Source: an uncultured Coriobacteriaceae bacterium
GTDB lineage: Bacteria; Actinomycetota; Coriobacteriia; Coriobacteriales; Atopobiaceae
Reading direction: 5' to 3'
Assembly: GCA_902793465.1 (NCBI GenBank)
Contig: CADBDT010000016.1
Location: 1 to 64,000 of the forward strand
DNA: 64,000 nt
In this document: one piece after another, positions 8,894-16,578 of the stretch
Numbering within the stretch: the stretch's first letter is position 1
How the letters are laid out: every line of letters starts with the position of its first letter
Program-made: the position numbers and the translations under genes
Notes under the pieces: model-generated
Database searches by the model: none
Told to the model about the DNA's origin: nothing
Seen by the model: only the letters and a program-made list of their open reading frames with translations

Positions 8894-9072
8894 GGGGGAT
8901 ATCCCACCGCCGTTTAGTTAAGGGTACGGGGGAGCTGTGCACATTGGGGATACTCCCCATCGGGTACATCGCGAGCAGGGCTTTCGTTGGAGTCTGGCTC
9001 ATTCGCGATGTACCCGCGGGGGAGTATCCCCTATGTGCACAGCGCTAACTTAATGGCGGTGGGATATCCCCC
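8894..9072. repeat. Palindromic element, copy 1 (nested)
   Basis: The inner palindrome spans 8934-9043. Its left arm runs GCTGTGCACATTGGGGATAC then TCCCCATCGGGTACATCGCG, and the right arm mirrors it with few mismatches around a 30-nt apical region. An outer pair of arms (GGGGGATATCCCACCGCC near 8894 and GGCGGTGGGATATCCCCC ending at 9072) flanks it, as if a newer element had entered an older one. It follows the permease gene and may also stop transcription. Confidence 0.9.
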
Positions 9073-9130
9073 AAATGCAAAGCGGTTTGAACTGCGGATT
9101 CAATGCTTACGCGCGTTCCTGGGCTTCGTG

Positions 9131-9136
9131 TATAAT
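9131..9136 (+). promoter_or_regulatory. Candidate -10 box upstream of the ligase gene
   Basis: TATAAT lies 80 bp before the ligase start. TTACGC seventeen bases further upstream is only a weak -35 match. It is the best promoter candidate between the palindrome and the gene. Confidence 0.4.
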
Positions 9137-9216
9137 TCAGTGGCCGCATCTGTCGTGTGTCAAAAGTATTACGCGCATCATATTTAAAGATATATCCGAC
9201 GAACAGGAGCCGACCT

Positions 9217-11235
9217 ATGCTCTTTTCTGAGATGCTAAACCGTGGTCAAGACGACGCCACAGCCATCGTCGATTCGCGGGGATCCATAACGTATGGCGAG
9301 TTTCGTGCCGCCGTGGCCGGATTCGCCGCGCACCTCCATAACATGGGCCTTGCCAAGGGCGACCGTGTGGCGCTCTGGGGATACAACTCGGCCAATTGGC
9401 TCGTGGCCTTCTTTGGCATCGTACGCGCAGGTGGCGTGGCGTTGTTGGTTAACTACAGCATGGGTGTTGCCGATGCGGCCCAGCTGTTGCGACAAGCGAA
9501 CGCGCGATTTATTGTGTGCGGCGACAACGGCCAGACCAAACGCCGCGACGACGCGATGGAAGCGCTTGCAAGCGCAGTGGGCATCGATCACTCCTGTTGC
9601 GTGGATGTAAGGAACGACGTTTGCGAACTTGCGAACGTCTTTGCGGAATCGGAAGGCCTCGCCGAGCAACGACAGCCAAACGAGGAGACCGACACTGCGT
9701 TTATCATCTTTACGAGCGGCACTACATCGGCTCCCAAGGCCGTGTGCGTTTCCCAGCGAGCCCTTACCGCCGACGCACGGGCGCTCATGGCGGGCCTGGA
9801 AGGAACGATGGGCGACTCCGTTTGCGTTGCGGTCCCGCTCTTCCACATTCTTGGCCTGCTTACCAGCTTCGTTTACCTCATACTGGGTTCCAAGGTGTGC
9901 CTTCCCGCAAGCTATCGAGCCAACACGCTCGTTGCGATGGTGGGCAAAAACGCAGTGAGCGACATTGCTGCAGTGGGGGCCGTCTACCAGGGACTTGCGC
10001 TTGCCGACGGGTTTAAGAAAGAGGTCGTGCCCCACCTGCGAACATGCCTCATAGCCGGCGGCATGTCAACGCCGGTTCAGATGATGCGTCTCGAGCTGGA
10101 TTTCGAACACGCCACTTTTATCAATATGTACGGGCAAAGCGAGGGTGCGCCGCTTACCATGGTGCGACCTTCCGACCACGTTGAGCTACGAGCCGGCACG
10201 GTCGGCCGCGCTGTGGACGGCGTTGAGCTTCGCATTGCAGGCCTGGATGGTTCGACCTTGCCGATTGGCGAGGTGGGCGAGGTGCTGGCTCGTGGCGTCT
10301 GTCTAATGAACGGCTATGAGGGGTTGTCCACGGACGACCAGGCAATCGATGCGGACGGCTGGCTACACACGGGGGACCTGGGCTATTTGGACTCCATGGG
10401 GTACCTGCGGCTCGCCGGTCGCATCAAAGACGTTATTATTCGTGGCGGCGAAAACATATCTCCCGCCGAGATCGAGGCGGAGCTCACCTCCATCGAAGGT
10501 GTGGCGGACGCCAAGGTTATGGGCGCGCCGCATGCCATCTTTGGCGAGAGCGTAGAGGCCTGCGTGGTTGCCCAAGATGCGAAGCCCTTTGACATCGGGC
10601 GCGTGCTCGAAGCCCTGCGCAGTCGTATGCCACGCTACAAGGTACCCGCGCACATCTTTGCCTTTAGCCAATTTCCCCTTAACGTTAACGGAAAGCTCGA
10701 CCAACGTGCCCTGTATCTGAGCATGCTGGGAAAGCTGCGCGGAATCGAGGTGGACGAGGAACTCGCCGGCGGCATTACGGTATTCAAGATTACCGTAAAG
10801 AACTCCAGCTACGCAATTGGACCGGTGACGGCACTCGTCAATGACCTCGTTAGTAGCATTGGGTACGATCGCCGACGTGCCGCAAAGATTCGGCTCGCCG
10901 TGGAGGAGATGCTCATTGAACGCATGATGTATGCCTACTCAGGCGCGGGCGACATCCGCGTTCGCATTGCGCTCATGCCGGAGTGGCTGCGCGTGTCCTT
11001 TAGCGACGATGGTGCCGAGTACGTTATTAACAAGCGCAGGGATACCTCCACAAGCGCACGCATTATCTTGGGCTCCGTCGACAACTTCCACACCGAGAGG
11101 CGCGAAGGAAAGCCCGAGTATTGCATGGACTTCCTCTACGACAGCGACCTGGACATTAAGGGATTCCTCGTAAGGAACAAGGAGGACGCCGAAAAATGGG
11201 AGGCCTTTAACGAGGCACTCAAACCTTTGTACTGA
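9217..11235 (+). CDS. AMP-forming acyl/aryl ligase fused to an RsbW-like HATPase domain
   Basis: This 672-residue protein begins with a complete adenylate-forming ligase: the phosphate loop TSGTTSAPK (near residue 166), YGQSEG (near 305), GWLHTGDLGY (near 381), GRIKDVIIRGGENISPAE, and the C-terminal catalytic lysine in NGKLDQ (near 491). Such enzymes activate a carboxylic acid as acyl-AMP and usually pass it to CoA or a carrier. From about residue 524 to the end a second domain resembles the GHKL ATPase fold of RsbW/SpoIIAB anti-sigma kinases, with RLAVEEML for the N-box and SFSDDGAEY in the G1 position. The N-box asparagine is not evident, so kinase activity is doubtful. AGGAG before ATG 9217 fixes the start. 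The fusion is unusual. The next gene encodes an acyltransferase, suggesting a shared pathway. Confidence 0.85.
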   Translation: MLFSEMLNRGQDDATAIVDSRGSITYGEFRAAVAGFAAHLHNMGLAKGDRVALWGYNSANWLVAFFGIVRAGGVALLVNYSMGVADAAQLLRQANARFIVCGDNGQTKRRDDAMEALASAVGIDHSCCVDVRNDVCELANVFAESEGLAEQRQPNEETDTAFIIFTSGTTSAPKAVCVSQRALTADARALMAGLEGTMGDSVCVAVPLFHILGLLTSFVYLILGSKVCLPASYRANTLVAMVGKNAVSDIAAVGAVYQGLALADGFKKEVVPHLRTCLIAGGMSTPVQMMRLELDFEHATFINMYGQSEGAPLTMVRPSDHVELRAGTVGRAVDGVELRIAGLDGSTLPIGEVGEVLARGVCLMNGYEGLSTDDQAIDADGWLHTGDLGYLDSMGYLRLAGRIKDVIIRGGENISPAEIEAELTSIEGVADAKVMGAPHAIFGESVEACVVAQDAKPFDIGRVLEALRSRMPRYKVPAHIFAFSQFPLNVNGKLDQRALYLSMLGKLRGIEVDEELAGGITVFKITVKNSSYAIGPVTALVNDLVSSIGYDRRRAAKIRLAVEEMLIERMMYAYSGAGDIRVRIALMPEWLRVSFSDDGAEYVINKRRDTSTSARIILGSVDNFHTERREGKPEYCMDFLYDSDLDIKGFLVRNKEDAEKWEAFNEALKPLY

Positions 11236-11319
11236 GGTTAGGAGCACAAGGGATATTTGATATCATGCATTAAATCGTATAACGTTCTTGTAGTTCTGAA
11301 CGAAAGGGGCTTATAAACC

Positions 11320-12645
11320 ATGAACAACAACCGTCCAGTGTTTGAAAAGAAGGAGATGGCGCTTTCCTCCTCACCTTATGTGTACCTTCCGGTAGACATC
11401 CCGGTCTATGCAGTCGAGGTAACGCACAAAGACGAAGTAGATGCCGACCTCCTGCAAAAGGCCCTGGACCGCACGCTAACCCGCATGCCATACCTCGCCG
11501 ATACCCTCCAGATTGAGGATGGCGCCGTGTACTATGCCGCCAACCCGCTTCCCATGGAGGTTGGCCGAGGGCAGCAGCTGCGCCACGTGGGCGGACACGA
11601 GACCAACTACCATATGCTTGACCTCACCTGCGACGGCAACGTTACGCGTTTTGCCATGTACCACGGCTTCTGCGACGGCCAGGGCATCAATGCGTTCGTC
11701 GAGTCGGTGCTTTATCACTACTATTGCATGCACGACGGCAAGGAATACGATCCGTGCGGAATTCGCACCGACGCGGGAACCATGTTTGAAGCGGAGGAGT
11801 TTGAACCCCTGTCGATTACCCGCGAGGTGAGCCCAGACTTCCAGATGCCGCAGAGGCAGCTGCAAGGAGAACCGTATCACCTGCCCGAGCTCTCGCGCTA
11901 TGCCGGCTACGAAGTGCGCGACTGGAGACTGCAGGTAGATTCGGGCAGCCTCATGTCGTTCGTTAAGAAAATTGGCACGTCTCCATCCATTGCCATCTCT
12001 ATGTTTGTGGCCGAGGCGGTGGCTGCCACCCATCCAAACACAGACGCCCCTCTCTTCGCCAATGTGCCCATATCGATTAGGCGCATGCTGGGTTGCGAAG
12101 AGACGTTTAAGAACTGCTCGTCTCGCGTCATCCTGCCCCTCAGAGGCACGCCGCTCGACGCTCTACCGTTCGATCAGCGCGCGGTGCAATTCCGTGGCAT
12201 CCTCAAGCAGCAGATGAATCCCGATATGTGGCATACCGTATACAACATGCTTAGGACCAAGTACCTCACACGCATGGAGGAGGCGACCGACTATTGGGAG
12301 GAGATTAAAAAGCCCACGGCCTTTACCTCGACCCCCAACCACGATACGTTCTACATCGATTACATTGGCCGTATACGCAATACGGGCTACTCCGACAACA
12401 TCACCGACGTTCGCTTTGTGTGCAAGCCTGCCGCGGGCGGCACGCTTCACCTAAACGTAATCGACCACGGTGGACAGTTCCGGATCGACTGTCTAGCCTG
12501 CGGCGACGTGACTGCTATTGTCGACGCCTTGGAGCAGGTGTTCGCAGACCACGGCCTTACGGTCGAGCGCATGCAGGAGGTCCGCGTGACCCTTCCCGCT
12601 ACTGCCTGGCGTGAAGGGCTCAAGAATCCTAACGCGGATTGTTAA
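11320..12645 (+). CDS. Condensation-domain-like acyltransferase
   Basis: This 441-residue cytoplasmic protein has the HxxxDG active-site motif as HGFCDG (near residue 115) and the overall layout of condensation-domain, alcohol acetyltransferase and PapA-type enzymes, which join an activated acyl group to an alcohol or amine. It stands alone, without carrier or adenylation domains. The gene starts 84 bp after the ligase/HATPase gene on the same strand, with GAAAGGGG ahead of ATG 11320, so the two are probably co-transcribed. I infer that the ligase activates an acid that this enzyme transfers. Neither substrate nor product can be read from sequence, and no acyl carrier protein gene is nearby, so the donor is probably acyl-CoA. 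Confidence 0.75.
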   Translation: MNNNRPVFEKKEMALSSSPYVYLPVDIPVYAVEVTHKDEVDADLLQKALDRTLTRMPYLADTLQIEDGAVYYAANPLPMEVGRGQQLRHVGGHETNYHMLDLTCDGNVTRFAMYHGFCDGQGINAFVESVLYHYYCMHDGKEYDPCGIRTDAGTMFEAEEFEPLSITREVSPDFQMPQRQLQGEPYHLPELSRYAGYEVRDWRLQVDSGSLMSFVKKIGTSPSIAISMFVAEAVAATHPNTDAPLFANVPISIRRMLGCEETFKNCSSRVILPLRGTPLDALPFDQRAVQFRGILKQQMNPDMWHTVYNMLRTKYLTRMEEATDYWEEIKKPTAFTSTPNHDTFYIDYIGRIRNTGYSDNITDVRFVCKPAAGGTLHLNVIDHGGQFRIDCLACGDVTAIVDALEQVFADHGLTVERMQEVRVTLPATAWREGLKNPNADC

Positions 12646-12679
12646 ATACTTATTGAGCGACTTATATGGCAAGATATCG

Positions 12680-12848
12680 TGGTGCGCCGTGAGGGATTCG
12701 CCGCCTTGCCTTCGGCAAGGCTCATAGGCCTCGTCGCTGCGCTCCTCGGCCCTTGAGGCCCCGCTGGGGCCTCAAGCCCTCGCGGGTTCGAATCCCTGTG
12801 AGGTTTCCTAACAAAAAAGCCTCCCGTTGTGGGAGGCTCGTCTTTAAG
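12680..12848 (-). repeat. Tandem unit 1 carrying the tRNA-Arg 3' end
   Basis: This 169-bp unit begins (plus-strand coordinates) with a copy of the last 21 bases of the adjacent tRNA-Arg gene, TGGTGCGCCGTGAGGGATTCG. It then has three internal hairpins (GCCTTGCCTTCGGCAAGGC, GGCCTCGTC...CTCCTCGGCC, CTTGAGGCC...GGCCTCAAG), a T-arm-like GGGTTCGAATCCCT, and a terminator hairpin with an A-run. It is not a complete tRNA. Confidence 0.75.
12813..12837 (-). terminator. Duplicated rho-independent terminator
   Basis: GCCTCCCGTTGTGGGAGGC at 12819-12837 is a strong stem, followed on the minus strand by six Ts (plus-strand A-run 12813-12818). It is an exact duplicate of the terminator after tRNA-Arg. Confidence 0.8.
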
Positions 12849-13018
12849 TGGTGCGCCGTGAGGGATTCGCCGCCTTGCCTTCGGCAAGGCTCATAGGCCT
12901 CGTCGCTGCGCTCCTCGGCCCTGCGCAAGCCAGAGGGCTTGCGCAGCCCTTTCGGGTTCGAATCCCTGTGAGGTTTCCTAACAAAAAAGCCTCCCGTTGT
13001 GGGAGGCTCTTATTATCG
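12849..13018 (-). repeat. Tandem unit 2 carrying the tRNA-Arg 3' end
   Basis: This second, 170-bp copy is nearly identical to unit 1. The main difference is the third hairpin, which here is CTGCGCAAGCC...GGCTTGCGCAG. The stem pairs in both copies despite different sequence. Its terminator is the one used by the intact tRNA-Arg gene. Confidence 0.75.
12983..13007 (-). terminator. Rho-independent terminator of tRNA-Arg
   Basis: The stem GCCTCCC/GGGAGGC at 12989-13007 is followed on the minus strand by TTTTTT. It begins 12 bases after the CCA end of the tRNA-Arg gene. Confidence 0.85.
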
Positions 13019-13095
13019 TGGTGCGCCGTGAGGGATTCGAACCCCCGACCTCATGATTCGTAGTCATGCGCTCTATCCAGCTGAGCTAACAGCGC
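13019..13095 (-). tRNA. tRNA-Arg (anticodon ACG)
   Basis: The minus strand folds as a full cloverleaf. The acceptor stem GCGCTGT pairs with ACGGCGC, the D-arm is AGCTCAGCTGGATAGAGC, the anticodon loop CTACGAA gives ACG (inosine at position 34 would read CGU/CGC/CGA), and the T-loop is TTCGAAT. CCA is encoded at 13019-13021. Two tandem units downstream carry copies of its 3' end. Confidence 0.95.
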
Positions 13096-13184
13096 GTGCG
13101 ACAAATAACTATGCCACTAGGGATGCTTCTTGTCAAACGCTACTCTGGAACTTCACAATTCGCGTTGCACAGTTGCGGTTAACA

Positions 13185-13218
13185 GAGAGAAGCCCCTCGA
13201 TAAAGGGGCTTCTCTCTG
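13185..13218 (-). terminator. Terminator of the secreted acidic protein gene
   Basis: AGAGAGAAGCCCC at 13185-13197 pairs with GGGGCTTCTCTCT at 13206-13218, leaving a loop of about eight bases. It lies 22 bases past the stop codon of the minus-strand gene and has no strong T-run. Confidence 0.6.
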
Positions 13219-13239
13219 AAGGATCTTTTATCTTTGCGG

Positions 13240-14313
13240 TTACGACATCTGCTCTGTCTTCTGCTCCGCGGGCTTCTCGGTTGACTTGGTCTCGGAGGTC
13301 TTGGTCTCGCTCTCGTTAGTGGCTGGCTTGTCTGCCTCGGTCTTCTCGTTGGTTTCGGTCGTGGTCTCCTGCTGCTGGTTGGCCTTGTTCTCGAGCTTCT
13401 GGATGCGCTCGGTAAGCTTCTCGGGGATCTCCTTGCTGGCGCGGACAAGGGCGTCGCGCTTGTTGTAGAGCTTAACCAGCTGTGCGCGCTCGTCCTCGTT
13501 GAGGTTGGCCATCTTTGCTACGCGCTCCTCGTTGGCCTTGTTTGCTGCCTCGCGCTCTGCCTTCTCCTTGGCTGCGGCCTCTTTCTTTGCCGCGGCTTCC
13601 TTCTCGGCTGCCTCGCGCTCGGCCTGCTCCTTGGCTTCGGCCTCCTTCTTGGCGTTCTCTTCGGCCTGTTTCTTGGCCTCGGCTTCCTTCTGGGCCTGCT
13701 CCTTGGCTGCTGCCTCGCGCTCGGCCTCCTTCTTTGCGGCCTCGTCCTTCTTGGCCTGGTCCTCGGCCTTGGTCTCAGCCTGTGCGTCGCCCTCTTCCAT
13801 GGCGCCGGATTCGTCGCTCTGAACGGCTTCGTTTGCGGAGCTGGGAGCTACGTAGTTCTGGGCCTCGTCCTCGCCGTCGTACTCCTCGTCTCCGTCGTAG
13901 CTCTCGGAGTCGCCGTAGTCGTAATCCTCGCCATAGTCGTAATCTTCGTCGTAGTCCTCGCCGAACTCGTCGTAGTCCGCCTCGTCCTCGTCGCCGTACG
14001 CCAAGCCGAGGTAGCTGTAGTCGTCCATGTCGTCGCTATTTGCGTAAAGGTTCTCGTAGGCCTCCTGGTTTGCTGGGTTGGAGGCAAGAACGGTCTCGGC
14101 CAGGTTCGTGTTGGCGTCAAGGTAATCGTCCTCTGCGTATTGGTCGTCGATCGTTGCGGTCTGGGTGGTCTTGGGAGAAGCCTTGCTCATAAGCTGATGC
14201 TTAAGGGATGCGTTGGATCCCATTGCGAAGGCGGCTACGCCGGTGCTTGCGAGTGCGATAACTACTGCGGTTGCGATGGTTGCCTTCTTAACGTTAATGT
14301 TGTTTGCCTTCAT
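13240..14313 (-). CDS. Secreted low-complexity protein with acidic and coiled-coil segments
   Basis: This 357-residue protein starts with an export signal (KKATIATAVVIALASTGVAAFA, cleavage likely near residue 30). An acidic segment rich in Asp, Glu and Tyr follows (about 95-150), then a long Lys/Glu/Ala heptad-like stretch (about 180-265) that should form a single helix or coiled coil, and a Thr/Glu/Lys-rich tail ending in TEQMS. The layout is TolA-like but no domain family is recognisable. There is no LPXTG motif or membrane anchor at the C-terminus. It is probably a secreted or loosely wall-bound protein. A signal upstream (GGAGG eight bases before ATG on the minus strand) supports the start. 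It is monocistronic, with its own terminator. Confidence 0.7.
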   Translation of the reverse strand: MKANNINVKKATIATAVVIALASTGVAAFAMGSNASLKHQLMSKASPKTTQTATIDDQYAEDDYLDANTNLAETVLASNPANQEAYENLYANSDDMDDYSYLGLAYGDEDEADYDEFGEDYDEDYDYGEDYDYGDSESYDGDEEYDGEDEAQNYVAPSSANEAVQSDESGAMEEGDAQAETKAEDQAKKDEAAKKEAEREAAAKEQAQKEAEAKKQAEENAKKEAEAKEQAEREAAEKEAAAKKEAAAKEKAEREAANKANEERVAKMANLNEDERAQLVKLYNKRDALVRASKEIPEKLTERIQKLENKANQQQETTTETNEKTEADKPATNESETKTSETKSTEKPAEQKTEQMS

Positions 14314-14516
14314 GGTAGCCTCCTTCTGAGCTGCCGTTTTTTCTTTGTTGACTACATATTACGAAGGCTGCGATTTTCAATCCCCCGCCAAACAGACATA
14401 TAAATGTAAGAAAAGTGTCAGATTGCGACGAATTATTAAGAGCTGCTGCGCGACGGATCTTCGAAGGTGCGGCTTGCAAATTGGACAGGCGGGCGAGCCT
14501 TTACGTCGAGTTGCTC

Positions 14517-14906
14517 GGCAGGCCTGTCCCCCCGTTCAAAAATGAACACCAGACACGTCCCCCGTTCACGGCTCCGCGCGGTAGTGGCGAGTTTGCCCCA
14601 AAGAAGCGCCCGTTCATTTCTGTTTTTTACGGTCGTGTTTGAAATCTGGGTCTCCATCGCCCACGGGGCGAATACCTGACCTCCAAAAGCACAGGCAGGG
14701 GGGCCGTTTATAGGGTCCCGTAAATTCGGTCATCCAATTTTCAAACACAACCGGCAAAAAGAGAAATGAACGGGCACTTCTCTGGGCACTTTCCAAAAGA
14801 CTTTGCCTGATGGCCTGAAAAAAGCCGGCAGGTAGCCATGTTCCCTCGCCGGGCTCCGGCAGGCCTGTCCCCCCGTTCAAAAATGAACGCGAGACACGTC
14901 GCCTGT
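14517..14906. repeat. Hairpin repeat (dispersed family), copy 1, with flanking direct repeats
   Basis: Positions 14595-14646 and 14738-14790 are imperfect inverted arms (CGCCCGTTCATTTCTGTTTTT against AAAAAGAGAAATGAACGGGC). The whole block of about 200 bp recurs at 23459-23664. Near-identical direct repeats (GGCAGGCCTGTCCCCCCGTT) flank it at about 14518 and 14861. It looks like a non-coding mobile element or a degraded MITE. No transposase is present. The rest of 14314-15025 holds no gene. Confidence 0.75.
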
Positions 14907-15025
14907 TCATTGATAGGTCTGACAGAGCCGTGAACAACAAACAGCCAACGCCCCGCTCGCCGCATTTGTTTGTATACTTAGGTGCACTGCAAGAACACTG
15001 CACAACCATTTGTGAGGAGATACCC

Positions 15026-15496
15026 ATGGCAGAGCAAAGCACGACGCCGTTGGTGGGCGTAATTATGGGTTCGGCGTCCGACATGCCCGTTATGGAGGCA
15101 TGCACCGCGCAGCTGGACGAATTTGGCGTACCCTACGAGCTCGTTATTGCTTCGGCGCATCGCAATCCCGCCAAGGTGCACGAGTGGGCAAGCACGGCCG
15201 CAAGTCGCGGCATGCGCGTAATAATAGCCGCAGCTGGCAAGGCGGCGCATTTGGGCGGAGTGGTTGCCGCCTTTACCCCGCTCCCGGTGGTGGGCGTGCC
15301 CATAAAGACCAGCGACCTGGGCGGCATGGACTCGCTCTTGTCTATGGTGCAAATGCCGTCGGGCGTGCCCGTGGCATGCGTGGCAATAAACGGCGCAAAG
15401 AACGCCGCCATATTTGCAACCCAGATTATTGGCGCGGGCGACCCCGCGTACCTGCAAAAGATTTCCGACTTCAAAGCCGCAATGGCCGAGGCGTAA
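15026..15496 (+). CDS. purE: N5-carboxyaminoimidazole ribonucleotide mutase (PurE, class I)
   Basis: PurE converts N5-CAIR to CAIR in de novo purine synthesis. At 156 residues it has the normal length. The phosphate-binding GSASD (about residues 14-18), the active-site SAHR (about 43-46) and the AAHLGG loop are all present, typical of the class I bacterial octamer. GAGGAG seven bases upstream fixes ATG 15026. The frame is open to 14930 but without a start signal. TATACT at 14973-14978 is a plausible -10 box. It is the first gene of an unusual operon, purE-srtB-purM-purN. No purK, which makes its substrate, is in the window. Confidence 0.95.
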   Translation: MAEQSTTPLVGVIMGSASDMPVMEACTAQLDEFGVPYELVIASAHRNPAKVHEWASTAASRGMRVIIAAAGKAAHLGGVVAAFTPLPVVGVPIKTSDLGGMDSLLSMVQMPSGVPVACVAINGAKNAAIFATQIIGAGDPAYLQKISDFKAAMAEA

Positions 15497-15512
15497 AGTA
15501 GGGGAGGCTACT

Positions 15513-16490
15513 ATGAGCGAGCAGCAGACGTCGAACACCGAACCCCCAAAGAAAGACTCCGGCAAAAAGAAGAACCTCGTGTCCAACATCCTTATTGTGG
15601 TGGGCATCGCGCTGCTTGTTGTGGCAGGCGTCATTTGGTTTAACAACAACCAGAACTACCAGAAGATCGACCAGGAAAACGAGCGTGTTGCAGAGTACGC
15701 AAAGCTTTCCAACGACGAGGACACCCCTCCGCAGGTGGACTGGGAGGCGCTTAAGGCCATGAACCCCGACGTTGTGGGCTGGCTGCAGATTCCCAACACC
15801 GTAGTCAACTTTCCCGTGTTCCAGTCCGGCGACAACAACTTCTACCTGGACCACGCGCCCGACAAGAGCGCCAGCATTGGCGGTTCGGTGTTCCTGGACT
15901 ACGAGACAACCGCACCCGGCTTGGTGGACCCCCAGACCATCGTGTATGGTCACCACATGCGCAACGGCTCGCAGTTTAAGCAGGTGGCCGACATGGACAA
16001 CCAGTCCGTGTTCGACGGGGTAAAAACCGTGTGGTACGTTACGGAGAAGAACGGCCCGTATAACCTCGCGCCCCTGTACCTGTTCTACACCAACGAAAAC
16101 GACACCGAGGTTCGTCGCTTTACGTTTGAAAACGACCCGGAGTTCCGCAACTACATTAGCACCTACTACAAGGACGCCGTTGCCAAGCGCTCCGACGCCG
16201 ACGAGGTAATAAAGCACGTAAAGCACCTGTTTACCCTTTCTACCTGCAACTATTACGACGGCTACGGCCGCACGCTGCTGGTGTGCGCGCCCAAGAGCGA
16301 GATTCCGGGTACGCCCCAGTACCAAGAGGCGCAGGCTGCGGCAAAGGCCGCCGAGGCCAAGGCTGCCGAAGAAAAGAAGGCCCAGCAGCAGAGCGAGCCT
16401 CAGGCGGAGTCCTCGGAAGGCGAGGGCCAGGCCGAGGCCGAGCAGCAGGCCGCACCGGCCGCGCCTGCCAACGAAGAGGAAGCCCAATAG
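15513..16490 (+). CDS. Class B sortase
   Basis: This 325-residue membrane-anchored transpeptidase has a cytoplasmic Lys-rich start, one membrane segment (about 23-43) and the sortase B catalytic set: His in VYGHHM (near 147), Cys in TLSTC (near 243) and Arg in GRTLLV (near 253). Sortases of this class attach proteins with NPQTN- or LPXTG-like signals to peptidoglycan or build pili. An Ala/Glu/Gln-rich tail of about 55 residues after the catalytic domain is unusual and probably disordered. It starts 16 bp after purE with GGGGAGG ahead of ATG 15513, so it is translated from the purine operon. No protein in this window has an obvious sorting signal, so its substrates lie elsewhere. Confidence 0.92.
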   Translation: MSEQQTSNTEPPKKDSGKKKNLVSNILIVVGIALLVVAGVIWFNNNQNYQKIDQENERVAEYAKLSNDEDTPPQVDWEALKAMNPDVVGWLQIPNTVVNFPVFQSGDNNFYLDHAPDKSASIGGSVFLDYETTAPGLVDPQTIVYGHHMRNGSQFKQVADMDNQSVFDGVKTVWYVTEKNGPYNLAPLYLFYTNENDTEVRRFTFENDPEFRNYISTYYKDAVAKRSDADEVIKHVKHLFTLSTCNYYDGYGRTLLVCAPKSEIPGTPQYQEAQAAAKAAEAKAAEEKKAQQQSEPQAESSEGEGQAEAEQQAAPAAPANEEEAQ

Positions 16491-16491
16491 G

Positions 16492-16546
16492 CCGCTTGCA
16501 AGTCTGCTGGGCTTGGCAGCAAGCCCAGCAGGCCAATCGCAAGCGG
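16492..16546 (+). other. Two-tier hairpin between srtB and purM
   Basis: The outer arms CCGCTTGC (16492-16499) and GCAAGCGG (16539-16546) enclose a perfect inner stem CTGCTGGGCTT / AAGCCCAGCAG (16504-16514, 16521-16531). There is no T-run, so it is more likely an mRNA-processing or stability element, or an attenuating structure, than a full terminator. Confidence 0.65.
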
Positions 16547-16578
16547 TAAACAAGTTCGTACGCAAAAGGGAGAAGAGC

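Noticed and set aside
12680..13018. Two more tRNA genes.
   Set aside because: Each unit has only a tRNA 3' end and an inverted T-arm. No anticodon arm or D-arm can be folded.
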